64,000 nt of DNA from Lichenostomus cassidix. Lineage: Eukaryota > Chordata > Aves > Passeriformes > Meliphagidae. Of this stretch, positions 49,062 through 62,339 are shown in pieces. The stretch is taken from assembly GCA_008360975.2 (NCBI GenBank), contig CM039211.1:21238943-21302942 (forward strand), written 5' to 3'. How positions within the stretch are numbered: the stretch's first letter is position 1; every line of letters begins with the position of its first letter. The position numbers and the translations under genes are program-made. Under the pieces are notes generated by a model that saw only the letters and a program-made list of their open reading frames with translations, did not search any database and had not been told where the DNA came from.

Positions 49062-52000
49062 GACTGGAAAGTATAGCATCTTGATATTCTTGGCATCCTT
49101 ACAAGAGCTGGTTTAGTTATTAATTGTGCATTAGATACATGACGATTCCAGCTTTTTTTCCTGCATGTGAATAATTTGCAAACTAATCCTGATTTTTACA
49201 AAATATCTTTTATGCCTCTCTGCTGAATGCTTTACACAAGCAAATATTAGCCCATGGCTTGTTTGCAAACTGCTGACTGAAGATGTTTGTTATTTACGGC
49301 ACAGGACTTATCTGAGAGTTAGCATTTTATTAATTTATAGTTCTTGTAGTTTTAAAATTTCAAATGAACAACAATAGACTCTGAAGTATATGGGGAGTGG
49401 TTCCAGTGAGTAGGAGGAGTGGAAGCATAGACAACCCAGATAAAAATGAAGCAAAGATTAAATTAAATGTATAGAGTTAGACTATAGGATCATAGTATGT
49501 TTACTTTAAGAATAATGATAAACACAGAAAGATGTTTTAAATGTAATAACTTTTTTAAAAAAACAACAATATTGTTAATCCCCAATGCAGTGTGCCAGAA
49601 TATAGCATTAATGATATTTCCCATACAGATTTTCAAGACAATGTCTTATATCCACTGAAATATTAAATTCTCTGGGTTTGGGATCAGAAGTTTCAATATA
49701 GAACTAGTGTTTATTTAATTGTTCACAACCAGTGATTAAAACAAGTACTTTATATCAATGAGATGAACATACACTATATAATTATGAGAACACAACTATC
49801 CCATAAAAGTTTGCAATAGTTTTCAATTTTCAAGAATTTTTAAGAATTTTTCAGTAATTTTCAGTTAAGAAACCAATCTGCTTTCAATGATACCTCATGT
49901 TACATTCCAGAACTATTCACACAAAATTTTACTCTCTTGACAAATTAATTAAACAGATGTAGATTTTAGCTTGCACAACATTATATTAGGCAACTGAGAG
50001 CATAATTAGATTTTCAAATTATTAAAATAAAACCAAAAATAAATCCAAGGTTTTTTGATTAATCATAACATAGAATATGTTTTCATGAAAAAGTGGGGAC
50101 TTACAAAGGGAATGGGGATCAAACCCAAAGACCTGACTTTCACCCACTGGTTTGGAAGCAACCTACCTCTCCAGGTTCAACCTCTTGCTGTATCTCATTG
50201 AGAGACCTCAAGAAAAAATGAGCAGAGTCAAAGCCCCATAATTTAAACCTTTCTAGTAAATATATATTAGTTATATTTTCTTCATACATATGAAACTGAA
50301 GATAATATTCAGTGACATCTTCAGCTCCCTCCTTTTGTGAAGCAACATTGCCTATTACCTTGATGAAATACTATTGTGTAAAACTGTGATTGTGCAAGTT
50401 TTTGAAGAGGAATTTTAGCATAAAACCATTTCTGAGTGCTCTGAATGTCTGTGGCTTGGGGGAGCAGGAACTGGGAAATAGGTTTCCTAGCATTAAAGCC
50501 ACAGATCACCACTGGATGAGTGTAAACTGTGTACAGAATTCTTGTCTGAAACCATGTCAAAGCATGTCAGCTTTTTGTAGGATGGTGAATTACTAATGAA
50601 TCTTGACAAATGTAAGTCATTGTTTTGTATACAGCACAGCAAATGATTGCTTACATTCCTAATGCTGAAAGAAATACAGCATTTCTGTCTTCCAGATGAA
50701 ACAAGAACATTGTGGTGAAGTGAACAGTGTCCTTGCTGGAACTCAGTCAATGTCAAATACTTAATCTAGACTTGAACTTCATGACTGTGCAGTCGCCTGT
50801 AGGAGATGCTTAGAGACTTAACAGGATTACAGGCCTAAATCTTATATATTGGTAGTTTTTGAACCTTCAAGGTGTTATCGAAACATAAATATTCATCTCC
50901 GGGTGAACTCTCTGCCACAGCAGCCTTCCTCAGCGCACAAAGATTTGATCCGCGTCTGTGATTCTTGCTGAGATATGCATTGCATCATTGTCTATTTTCA
51001 GCTTGTTACATTAATCAAAACCTATCCCGTTTATTAAACTGCTTCCTGCAGCTCAGGCATTTGAAATTCAGAGTGCCAGCAAGCAGATGCCAGACACCGT
51101 GAAGGAAGGAGGTGGAGCAGATTTGAGTAATGTACAAATTGAATTTCAAGTGACTGAGCAGCCTCTTTATCTCTTAGTGACACAACCAGTGATTGTAACA
51201 GTATTCTTAGAGGAAATGAAACCTGGAGCCATGGTTCAATCACTGGGTACTTACTATAGCCCTTCCCAGCAGTCCTCCCAGAACTACTGATGAGTGTGAC
51301 CTTTGCAAAAATGCACAAAGCCTTGATTTCTGCACAGTTAACCTTTACAAGCTGGAACCCTCCTGTGGAACCTAACCACAACAGAGAAACGCTTTGGAAT
51401 GAAAACACACAGACATACATTTTATGAAAGGGCAAATATCCAAAAAAGAAGGAGGAAAGAAAGAATAATAAAGGGAGAAAGAGAAATTATTTGGGAGAGA
51501 GGCAGTTAACAGTTTTCCAAATAGACAATCACCTGTTGCTGTGATCATGATTGGTACTTGTCACACTTCTCATATTCCACAGGTATGAAGAAGTCTAGCC
51601 CCACGGCTGCTTTTATCAGTACAATCTTGACATCATGTGTTCCACCAAAATCACAGCAGTTACAGGTGCTGTGCTCAGTCAGCCAGGGGATTCCCACCTC
51701 TCCATCAGCGCTCCTCCCTTGCACACCTGAAACCCATGAAAGACTCCAGGCATCCAGATTTGTATGTGAGAATATCTGTTGTAAGGGATTTTAGGAGAGG
51801 GTGAGCTGCTGTTCTCCCATCCTTTCACTTCAAACCTTGAACTTAGTCATGGATATTATTTTCCTGAGCACTCAAGAACCCATGTTGTCTCAGGCATGGG
51901 TGTGTGCTTCTATCAGTACTTTGATGCTACTTGAGAAAGAAAATAATTGTCATTTTCCTTATGAGAATTTTGACCAATGCAGAACAAACTGTTGGTAACC

Positions 52001-54889
52001 ATTTCAGCTGATGCCACAGTGGGTAAAAGAGGGTGAAGGATAAAGGCTGTTGGAATGTTTTGTAAAGATCTCTTCTGGAGAAATTTTGATGATAGTTGAG
52101 TCCTCTTCTAGGCTTTTTTTCTCATCAACCTTGATAACTCTGATAGCCCTTTGGAAAATTTTAATTACATCTTTAAACCTTGTGAAAGGCAAGGTACTGT
52201 TCTTTTATGTTTTGTTGATTTAGTTTCCTGAGTATATGTCCTTGTGGAAATGTTTTTTGGGGCAAGAACTTTGGAAAAATGACATTTTTGAAAACAAATC
52301 ATTACAGAGTAAACAGTGCATTCTCTAGTTTCTCTGAATCCACTTTATTTTGGTGTAGACAGCTTCTCTTACGTGTGCTGTCCCACTGTCTGTCCTTGAC
52401 ATGTTGGTGGCACAAAATTCCAGCTGTTATATTTTCTGGGTGATTCCAGTCAGGCTGAGCTATCAGCTATAGCACTGACATAGAAAAATTATGAAAAATA
52501 CTGAATATAAGAAGTATTAATTGGCAGAAGAGTGTCACTAAAAGAGAAAAAAATAACTAACTCGTAAAAGTATTTTACCTTTAATAGTAAATTAGAAGAT
52601 TCATCTTGGGAGGCAAGATATTAATTATCACAATTTTTGTTTCCCTGGACAGACTGAAAACTTATGAAAGCTTTTTGCAATGTACTTTTTAAAACTGCAT
52701 CTGCAAGATACATGGGTAAGAACAACTTCATTCTAACCTTCAAAGTGAAGCCACATGCTTGGACCACAGCAGGAAAATGACTTTAATTCATTCTAGATGA
52801 CCTTTTCATTGAAAAGCAAACCTCTGCCCTTAGGCTATTTAGAAAGGTTAGGTGTACCTTTTTCCTTTTACTATTACAAGGCATATATTTATTAGTGGTC
52901 TCTGGTGTTTTTTTCCAACCAACCCCAGTTAGCTTTTGGAAAAATCAAACAAATCCCACCTTCATTCCTACCCTTTTCACTTCTGTAGATCATTAACTAC
53001 TTCCAGACTCTTGCTTTTGAGTCTGAGTGTATTTTTAAAAAAAAAGAGTGAAAAAAAGTATAATTGATATAATTCAGCAAACAATAGGCCATTAAATAGC
53101 CAGACATTATATTCCTTAAAACTTGTTTTGGTTGCTATAAGTAGCCAGTTTAAAAGAAAAAAAAAAAACCATAAATCTCTAGTGAAATGACGTTAAATTT
53201 GCTGCTTTTCATCTCTGCCAATAAGGATTTTGGTATAGCTATATGGACTTAGCACCCAGGGGACAATGTTTATTACCAACAGAGAAAATCATGTTCTATA
53301 TGTAGATTGGTGAAAAGTCTTTATTAAATACTAAGAAATAGTTAATTCATCATTAGTCAGAACTTGAAACCAGAGGCTGCTGCTTATGAACCATTGATTA
53401 AAGTTTATGGTAGCAATAACCTCAATGAAAAACATTTGTTACCGTACTTAATTACCAGATTTTAGACCATTCATCTTCTTTTGCAGATTAACCAACCAAA
53501 TGGGTGTAAACTGTTTGTAGAAACCAATACTACCAATATTAATATTCAGGTGTTCTAAATGGCAAACAATCTTTTTAGTGTATAGACTGTAACAAGCTTG
53601 TGCATTCATCACACCAAATATGAAAGAAAAGGGCTTCCATTCCAGACACAGCATGATAAGGAAAAATTTGGCTTTTAACTAGCATGGTGCCTCAGACAGT
53701 GCATATGCCATACGGCCTCAGCCGTTTCCACAGAAATACTGGGAACACACAAGAGCATATCAGGGGTCCTTGTGATGTAGATGAGTTGGGGATCCACTGT
53801 GACTGTAATATTTGGCTGTACATCTTCGTGGTGATGAGAGAAGAACTCACCCTCCATTTGTCTTACCTATGATACAAGGACAGACTTGCTTCACCTGAAA
53901 GGGTGATCCTTGTTTCTGTAGGGAGTAGCAGGAGAGTGGTGTAGCAGCCAGTGCAGACACAGAGGATATAAAACCAAATTGTAGTTTGCTCTGGTGGTAA
54001 TTTCCTGATCAATCCAAGATAATCTCTACCATGTGTAAATGAATATGTCCATCTTTTATTCTTCTGCTGAGGCAGCTGCACTCATTGCTTTACCCTTACT
54101 GCAGATTTTCTGGTCTCCACTAGCACATCAAGTTTAAGAGAGAGCGCAAAATGTCTGTGTGGGTAATTCCTTTGGCTGGGATTTGTACTTCTTTTCAGTC
54201 TTGGAAAAATCAAACAAGAGAATGCACTTACTCTGAAACCAGCATTTCTCTCAGGAGTATTTCTGGAATATGAGTGTCCCAGATTACTGCCTATACCCTC
54301 TAGAAATGTTTTGATTAGATTAGTGTATAGCATCATTCTGGATGTCTGTAGTCATTGGGAGAGTGCCCAAGTGAGAAGCAACTCTATTATTAGAGATGTT
54401 TGAAGGTTACAAACCCATGCAGGCTGCTATTTCAGGACAAGCTACACCGTGCTATGACCTATTGCAAACAAAGCTGAAGAACCTGTGGTGGCCCACTGGC
54501 ATTTTTTATAAACCCATTTTAGCTTGGCTGAACATGCACAGCAGTATGTACCTAAAAATGCATCAGTAGCAGCATTTTTAGCCTTGAGGTAAAGGACAGA
54601 TAGCCGTGCCTGAGCCCCTGTCAGCTTCCACTGAACTTAACTAATGCAGCTTTGCTACATACAGCACCTCTGGGAGCTCAGTAACGAAGTGACCCATCTT
54701 TAATAATTCTCCAAATCACGGTAATACGATAACATTTGTGACCCAGTCACTTAAGGTAGTTACTCTTGAGTAGCAAAATAATAAAGCAGGAGCACGTGGG
54801 GTGGTTAAATCAATAGAGGTGGTAATGACGCAAACGGTAGCAAATTGTGGGGCTCTATTATCAGCGCTGCAAACACTTACAACCAAAGA
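49062..54889. other. AT-rich non-coding DNA
   Basis: Includes a patch at 50895-51060 with isolated CpGs (TCTCCGGGTG, CAGCGCAC, GATCCGCGTC) followed by an acceptor-like CTGCTTCCTGCAG at 51050-51051 and an open frame to 51289 (see findings). Otherwise featureless. Confidence 0.68.
49819..49870. repeat. Degenerate 10-11 bp tandem repeat
   Basis: Four related units, about TTTTCAAGAA, TTTTTAAGAA, TTTTTCAGTAA and TTTTCAGTTAAG, follow one another. Old decayed minisatellite. Confidence 0.7.
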
Positions 54890-55150
54890 CAGCAGCTCTG
54901 AGGGATTCAATTGCACTCAGTCATTTCCTTTTCCAATGGCTATTTCATAATTGTGGGAAATTTCACGTGCATGTTAATTCTTCAAATGTTCTTGGCCAGC
55001 TTCCATCCAGTAAACAAGCTTTGCTATTATCTGAGTATTTAAGTCAGCCGAGCTCTCAATAATAATTTAATGACTGGATTTCATATTGCTTTGGGAATAC
55101 TTGTTAACTGAATGGCTGCCCTGAGAGGTTGAAATAAAATATTCTTGTAG
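54890..55150. promoter_or_regulatory. Candidate conserved non-coding element
   Basis: Unique sequence with TTTCACGTGCATGTTAATTC, a CCAATGG box (54946-54952 region), AATAATTTAATGACTGG and CTATTATCTGAG. No stop-free frame of note and no repeat. Inference from motif density. Confidence 0.25.
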
Positions 55151-58119
55151 CCATCTTGGATTGTGGGGCTTTTTCTCATTTTGAGGGTTGTATTTTTTGT
55201 TTTCCACCATTCATTATAATGTTGCAAAAGAGAGGGAAAAAAAGGAGTGGTTCTTTATACACAACACCAAATTTCAGAAGATAAATTACACGAGCTAAAC
55301 GTCATCCAAAAAGGTGATTTTCCTGAAACCAGATGCTTAGAAAATCATGTCTTCATTTAAAATGCATGTTCCTGCAATCTGGTGAATTTGTCCTATGGTC
55401 GTTTGTGAAATAGCATTTAAGAATACTAGACTTTTGGTGAGGAACTTACACCTGAAAATGGTGAAATGTTCTAACCCCAAATAATTCATGAATGACAAGC
55501 ATGGAAAATTCTTGGGTAAAACTCAGGCATTTTCCACATCAAAGTTAATGCTGATACTCATAGCATGACTTCACAATGTGCATGCACATGCTGTGCAATC
55601 CGTGGCTTAAAGTGTGCAATTTCCTTAACGTGGGCACTGCCATGCACAGCAGAGAATGGCTGTACAGATACATCATTTCCCTGCGTTGGGTAGGGAAGTA
55701 ACCACACAAGCAGACACTTTGTCTTCTGACTGACATCAGCAGAGTCAGAGTCAGAGTGAGAGGATGATACCAGTGCACCCAGCAGTGTGCAGCAGCACCG
55801 GGACTTGGTGAGGCCTTAGCTCTTAATGGGCTTTGATGAACTCCTTCCTGAAAACCCTTTTATGCTTTCTCTTGATTCCATATGGCATTCTGATGAGCTC
55901 ACACTTCTTGAGCACTTCTGTATCAGAAAACAAGAGCAAAGCTGAAACAAAGTGAGTCATCTGTTTTACTCTTTGCTTTCACTGCATGAGATAATGTGGA
56001 GGTGTTAATTACACGACTTCACTGAGTCTTGACTAATAACAGTGTGCAAACAAATGTATGTCAAATTCAGCTACAGAAAGCTTCTACTAATAAGGTAAAA
56101 CTAGCAATTAGAGCTGACATTGAAGTCATACTTTTCCTTGAATATTCATTTATGAAGCAGTTGTTTGTAGGCTTGCTTCTATTTTCTTCAAGAAAACTAA
56201 TAGGAACTCCTAGTCATTCATTAAAAATGACTTAAATATAATTTGGTGATCCAGCACACTGGATTAATTCTCCTTTGTACTAATCCACTGACCCTTTGCA
56301 TCAAAGGCAGAGAGCTAATGTTGTCTGAGATTTCCCAATCTGTGACCTTGGCATAATAGGAACAAATTGAATTCCCAGAAGAAGAAAAATGACACTGACC
56401 ATATAAAATCACTAACCGCATGTCTGAAACACGATTCATTTCATTTAAGTTCTACAGTGGAGCTCCTTCGGTTACAAGAAGAATGAATATGATTAGCACA
56501 CTAAACTTAGGGCTGTCACTTGGACTGGGGCTTTTTACCCCCTTTACAAAGCAGTTTTGACATGCTTCTTTAAACACACAAGCTTTGCATTCCCATGCTG
56601 GATGAATGCATGCCAGGAGGAAGCAGACTGCACACTTAAATCTCTTTATGTGCCTGAATTCCCAAATAAAAACAATTGTAAGCTCAAACTCATCCATGCT
56701 GTCTAATTCCATATCTATGGATTAATAATTGCCCTAAAACCATTTAATGATTATTCAAAAAATGTATCAAACTAACTACAGATAATTTCAGTTTGTTTTT
56801 ATAAATAGCATTCCTACTGGTCATGTATAGCTGACAAATACAATGTTATTTAAAAAATAAGAAAGAAAATAAATTTTTTCTGTTTGAAAAGATCCTTTCT
56901 TGGATCAGCAATCTCCATTTTCTCCCTGTTCTGTAATGTAACACATTCCCAGTGTTGACCTACGGTGGCTTTGCACCACTGTCAAGCACTGCTGAATCTC
57001 TGCTGAGGACACTGCTCCTCTGGGGCATCTTTCCTCGCGGTGATATCTGTCTGAGTAACAGTTTGGCTTCATAGCATTTGATCTATTCCCAAATACTCTT
57101 GTGTCTTTTATATCTGCTGAGGTATCTGTAGAAACCTATAGGGAAATCTCTGTTGACACCTCCATGCACACACTGATGCACATTATCAGAAGCCTTTGGT
57201 TCAACTGCCTTTTCCAGCCAAACTCAGGAAAGTTCTTGTTGGTCTACTGCTCTGGGAAGGAGAACTAAATTTTTATGTTGGCACCAGTGATAACAGATGA
57301 GACTGACAAACATAAATCTGCAAACCCAAAGCAGAGACCTGGACATTGTTCTACTCTGTGGGTGACTGAGGACTGGGAATTTTAAAATTTTGATAATTCA
57401 AACTGCATCTACAGAGAAGGAAATATTGTAGCTGTGTTACTTCCACAGCCAAAACCACACTGATATAAAACTTTGAAAATGCATTTCTCTAACTGCTAAT
57501 ATAAGCAGATATATTTGAAAATAAAAAGGGGCAAAATTAGTGAATTCAAGATGAGATTTGCAGACAGAGATAACAGACTTTATTGAGCCAGTACAGCTGG
57601 AAAGTCAGCAAATTGTTTTGAAGTATTTTATTTGGCTGTGACATTAACCAAAACTTTGAAAAAATTATCACATCGTTCAGGTACTGTTCAAAGTGTATAT
57701 AAAGCCATTACATCTTCAAAAGAGAGTTGGTGAAAGTAGTTTTATGCATTTTTATATTATTTGCAAGTTTATGAATACTTACAGGCACTTCAAACACAGA
57801 AATTTCCTCCTCTTTAGCAGTGCAAAATCTACAATAGATCTGTACTGCAAAACAGTTAAATACAAAATGTTTAAAGAAAAAAAGTCAGGAGGAAAACTTT
57901 TGCCTTCAGTGAAAGAGAATTTCCTGAGGAAGTGCTTCTGTTAATTATTTCTTGCAGCAGGTATTGGCTGCCAAGGTAATGCATTACTACACCATTTGGA
58001 AAAAACTACAGTTCTAATTAGATGAGCAAATAAGTGTTCATTTCAATTTATTAATATAGCTGCAGGCCTTGTTGCAATTTATCTCTCATTTCTGAGACCA
58101 GTGCATTGCAGGCTGGAAA
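55151..58119. other. AT-rich non-coding DNA, no feature seen
   Basis: Only the (CAGAGT)3 repeat and short A or T runs stand out. Longest frames are under 90 codons. Confidence 0.75.
55740..55757. repeat. (CAGAGT)3 hexanucleotide
   Basis: Three exact CAGAGT units followed by the variant GAGAGG. Confidence 0.92.
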
Positions 58120-58375
58120 TCATTGTGGTGAAGTAACTGGCTTTAATAAAGGATACAGGCAGTGAATTACGCATGCAGAAGGGGGCAAGCCTTGATGCTT
58201 TCCACTCACTCCTTTAATTAACTGTGAGATGCTGATGGGCCCTACAGTATGGCTAAGCTTTCTAAGTTTATCTCCCTGTAAAAGTGAATTCTCTTGTAGC
58301 TGCGAAAATGTTCTGTTTATGAACAGCTTAACCCGGCAAAGACCATCCTGACAAAGTAACTGCTCCACAGCTCTC
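58120..58375. promoter_or_regulatory. Candidate conserved non-coding element
   Basis: Unique, balanced-composition sequence with isolated CpGs (ATTACGCATGCAG, AGCTGCGAAAATG, AACCCGGCAAAG) and CTTTAATTAACTG. An 82-codon minus frame (58120-58368) covers it, but its product shows no domain or clear exon borders. Confidence 0.22.
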
Positions 58376-58817
58376 TATTTTTTTGTTTTGCTTTTGTGTC
58401 AGTACCATTACTATGAACCAAGCCCTCAATTTCAGCCCATAAGCAAGCTCAGCTGTTCCCTGCAAAAGTTATATAGCTTATAAATTCTACAAAAGGAAGC
58501 CTTATGGCTTCAATATTCAGTGCTCATTCTCCCCTGAAAGTGATGGATAGGAAATTCACTGATGAGAAATGTGCTATTCCCAAGACATGTCCTCAGATCC
58601 CCCAGGAGCACAGGGTAATTTTACAGTATTTGTGTTTCTTTATGCTAAGGGTTGCACCAGGGTAGTGCACTACCAATGGCAATGGTGAGGGGAAAACTCC
58701 TGCCCTCACTGAGGCCCAGGTGATGAGCCCAAGCAAGATTTTTCAAACTCCTGGGAATGAAACCGTGCAGTTTTGGTTGGAAGAGTATAGTTCAGGAAAA
58801 CTTTACGTAGACTTACA

Positions 58818-59008
58818 ATCATAAAATTACAGACTCATAGAATACCAGGTTGGAAGGGGACCTCAAGGACCATCTGCTTCAACCTTGGCAAAGCATGCTC
58901 TAGACAAGAACCCTGTCCAGCTGAATCTTTAAAAGTGTCCTGCATTGGGAAATTCACCATTTCCCTGAGGAGATTGTTCTGATGCTGATTGTTCTCATTG
59001 TGAAAAAA
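58818..59008 (-). mobile_element. CR1 LINE fragment, 5'-truncated 3' end
   Basis: Read on the plus strand this is the reverse complement of an avian CR1 3' untranslated region. Two degenerate copies of the terminal octamer (ATCATAAAAT and CATAGAAT) at 58818-58843 are followed by CCAGGTTGGAAGGGGACCTC and then by the 'GTCCTGCATTGGGAAATTCAC...CCCTGAGGAGATTGTTCTGATG' type stretch up to about 59008. CR1 is the dominant avian non-LTR retrotransposon and usually inserts as 5'-truncated copies of a few hundred bases without a poly(A) tail, as here. No reverse-transcriptase coding remains. The 91-codon minus frame across it (58835-59110) is not a gene. Divergence from the family is moderate, so the copy is old. 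The inner boundary is uncertain by some tens of bases, and the sequence to about 59110 could be a more diverged continuation. Confidence 0.88.
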
Positions 59009-60989
59009 TACAAATAAGAATACATACAAAGTAATTGAGATTTTCCTTTCAGTTTCTTGGACTAAACTTTTTTTTATTACTATCAGTTTGTAACTGTTTA
59101 AAGTTGACAATCTACAGAAGGCATTTTTGAGCCAGTGTTTGGTGTAACATCAAACAAGCATTGCAAACTCATACCAAATGTAAGCACTCCAATTTTTTGT
59201 ATTGGGATATTTATGCTGTTTATGTGGGTTTACCAATGTGCTTTAAAGGTTTCCTGTAGGGGATCAATGATTATAGTTTCTTGATGAAAAAAATAGTAAA
59301 ACAAAAAAAAGTATTAAAAAATGTTTCCTCTTCATAACATATGCAGAGTACAGCAGGAGAAATACACTTCAAAGACACTTTCTGATGAGAAATAATCCAA
59401 CAGTTTTGCTGCAGTCACATTAGCAACATGCTTAGATAATTGATTGTCCCTTATCTGATACATCTACACTGCTATTAGCTGTTTCCAAGCGAGTAAAATA
59501 CGTAGTGCACATGAACATTTATTGAGCAATTTTTGTATTGCAACAGTAGTCTTCCTTTGACTTCCAGCGTTTCTGAGCTAAAGAAAGAATCTGAGGGACA
59601 TCTTATCCTCCCATTTCTTTGTAGAAATTGAATCACTATTTCTATAAATCAAGTACCATGTTAAAAGCTCAGTGAAGTATACAATGATGTATGTGAATTA
59701 GCATCGCAGCTTCAGTCAATAAAAATCAAAGTGGCTTTATGAAGGTATTGATATTTTCAGCTCTTGGGAAGGTTGAATATGTTTAAGCATTTACCCCTGG
59801 AGGGACTGTTGATCCCAATGAATCTATTCACTTTGAAACCAGATCATAGTCATTGTGGCAAACAAGCTTACATACACCAAACTGAAGGTGGAACTTATAC
59901 TAACCATAGTAACTGTCAAATGCAAAGCAATGCAAAGTGCTGTTTTTAATGGAACAAAATGGGGTTGAAAATAAACACCTGATTACAGTAGACAGGCTGT
60001 ATTTTAGTTCTATTTTCCATTTATTTTTGTAATTTCAGGTAAAGGTAGAGGCAGTAGAATGCAATTATAATAACATTTTCCTATATTCCATCTGAAAAGA
60101 AGAGGGATAATTGTGATAACAGATCTGTTATTTTCTCATTTTCCTCAGTAAGTAACGCTTGGTTTAAAAGAAAAATTGTTTTTGTTTGTGGGGTTTTTTT
60201 AATGCAAATGTTACTCAACATATGCTAGATGCACTCCTGATGGCAGCGGTGTAAATCTAGAGAATTTCCAGCAAAGCTTTTCCTGAGCAACAACATGGGC
60301 TTCAGCAGAATTGCTTGACATTGATGTTGTGTGCCAAGTCTAGCTGGCCCTGTGTGTTGGACATTGTTAGCGTGAAAGCAGTGCATGCTGTAGATGCTGT
60401 TTATTTCTACAGAAATAACAACTCTGTGAAAAAATAATATCTTATGTCCGTTTGAATAATATAATGAAAATGGTCAGTATACAGGATTAGCTGCACGATG
60501 GGGAACCTCATGTTTACAGTCATAAGACAAGCAGGAAATACTGCAAAATTGCCCCAAACACATGGTTCAGATGCATGCTATATGCCTTAACCTGACAATT
60601 TAAACCTTTTTCTTTCTCTACACTGCTCTGAAGAAGTTGACTGTACCCATGGGGTTAAAAGGTAACGATTTGCCTGTATTTCAGCATACAAAGGGATAAA
60701 CCTCCTTTGAAACCCATTGCCTTTTTCCTCCAAGAAAATAAAAACTTATAAATATCTCTTCAAACCCATCATGTTTAATAAATGTCATCTTGCCTGAGGG
60801 TGCTTGCAAGAGACAAACGTATATTAGAGGAACCTCGCGAAACTATAAAACAAAATCCCTGTGTAGCTGGAAGTAACAGATCTCTTTAAGCACGTATGAA
60901 AAAAAGAATTGTAAATTAAAATGTCCTCCACAATGGTTTTTTTGTAGGTCTCTCCTTCTCTAAAGAATAGTGCGGCATTCAAGTGTGGG
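59009..60989. other. AT-rich non-coding DNA, no feature seen
   Basis: Unique sequence downstream of the CR1 fragment. Short A runs (59288-59320) and no frame over about 85 codons. Confidence 0.75.
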
Positions 60990-61640
60990 AATGTTTCTCT
61001 TAAACATGTGTAAATCACACATTTCGCCTCGCAGGCTGCGGCAGAACCATAGCGGCGGTGGGGGCTGGGAGCGCCAAACACTGGTCAAGCAGTGTGTTAA
61101 TGAAACATTTACACAAGCGGTTTATGTGGTAGTAATGAAAAAGGCCTCTTTCATCCCATCCTTTCATTACTTAGCACAATCTTTAAGAGGATTAGTTAAA
61201 AAAAAAAAAAAAAAAGCGGGGAGGAGGGAGGGGGGAGAATGTGCTTATCAGTTGATTCTCAGGGTCTGTGGTGCTGAGTTCTTAATAGATTGCCCCTGGA
61301 TTTGGGATTACTGCAGCGCAAGCTCTTTCAGGCGTCGCTACAGAACAGAAAGCAGTTTGTTTTTGCAGCATTCTCACCCTCGGATGAACAGAGCTATTGA
61401 CTTTGTGATGAAATGACACGGGAAGTTGCTGCGGACTGATCCCTTCTGTTGCTCCATCTTTCCCTTAAAGAAGAAACTACACACTCATAATGTTTTTTTT
61501 ACGGTGGATGATGCAGATTGCATTGAGACATGCACTAATTCCTCAGCTAATATGATTAAAAGCTGCTGACACTGTGAGTTTAGGCACAGCGAGCAGCAGA
61601 CTCTCACGAAATCCCTGAGCTGGGATTCACCTCTACAGGC
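60990..61640. promoter_or_regulatory. Candidate regulatory element cluster, CpG-bearing
   Basis: CpGs are concentrated here (CATTTCGCCTCGCAGGCTGC, AGCGGCGGTGG, GAGCGCC, GCAGCGC, GGCGTCGC, CCTCGG, ACGGTGG) alongside homeodomain words (GTTAATGAAAC, GTAGTAATGAA, CTTATCAGTTGATT, CTAATATGATTAAAAG). A poly(A)/G-rich run interrupts it at 61198-61236. A 148-codon plus frame (60970-61416) crosses the poly(A) run as a Lys stretch and is judged not coding. Together with 61.74-62.5 kb this is the most gene-proximal-looking part of the window, although no promoter or exon can be named. Confidence 0.35.
61198..61236. repeat. Poly(A)19 followed by a G-rich purine run
   Basis: Nineteen A (61198-61216) run into GCGGGGAGGAGGGAGGGGGG. 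Apart from one C, the plus strand is all purine for nearly 40 bases. The G-rich half has several G-triplets and could form a G-quadruplex. It sits inside the candidate regulatory block at 61.0-61.6 kb. Confidence 0.93.
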
Positions 61641-61739
61641 AATTTACCCTGGAGCAAACTGGCTACAGCGCCCTGTGCAAATGTGGATATTTTAGTTCTG
61701 TTTGGATCAGGAATAATTTTGTACTGGAGCAGATTATGC

Positions 61740-62170
61740 TGGATGAAGTGTCTGCACACGCCTCCCTCTTCCTAAATCACTGCTTTGTGCACAGCAGGGC
61801 TCTGCCATGTGGCTCCCAGCTCCTGGCCACAGCTCTGGCCACCGCTTCAGCCTCCTGGGTGACAGTACTGTAGCATCACTTGGGGGCCCTCACTAAAGTC
61901 CCACTTGTGACAGCCCGGCTTGCAACAGACCTGTGAGGGCGTTTCCAATTCAAGTGAGAAAAGAAAGTGTACTTGGCCCATATATCTCTTGTAATCATGC
62001 GTGGCAGCCCTGCCGCTGGCACAGAGTCCCCAGAGCACCGTGAGCGCTAGGTGACCGAGCGCCTGGCCAGGGCAGCACCAGGCAGGGAGAGGACTCCTGA
62101 CACAGCCCAGGCAGCAGGAGCTGCCCCAGACTGTCCTGACAGGGCTACTGCTCACCTAGCCCTGTGTCTG
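61740..62170. other. GC-rich patch, unassigned
   Basis: Rich in GGCCAC, CCAGG, CAGGGCAGC and CAGCAGGAGCTGCCCC words with scattered CpGs (CACCGTGAGCGC, GACCGAGCGCC). Minus frame 61847-62155 and plus frame 62051-62302 are open on opposite strands as expected from GC-rich composition. No domain seen. It could be an old repeat or a CpG-containing regulatory segment. Confidence 0.4.
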
Positions 62171-62339
62171 ATTAGCTGGCAGCTGATGAATGTAAGCGTT
62201 CATTTGATGGTCTTGATTAGATCCTGTTGTCTAGTGATGCTGTCTCCCCAACATTATCACCTGGTTACAAATCTCCGCTTCCCCACTGGCTCAAGGAAGT
62301 AAAATAATGAGAGCAAAATGGGCAAAACCGGCTTACTGA

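Noticed and set aside
60970..61416. 148-codon plus-strand frame
   Set aside because: It crosses a poly(A) run as a Lys stretch and a G-rich run as Gly/Arg, with no domain and no exon borders.
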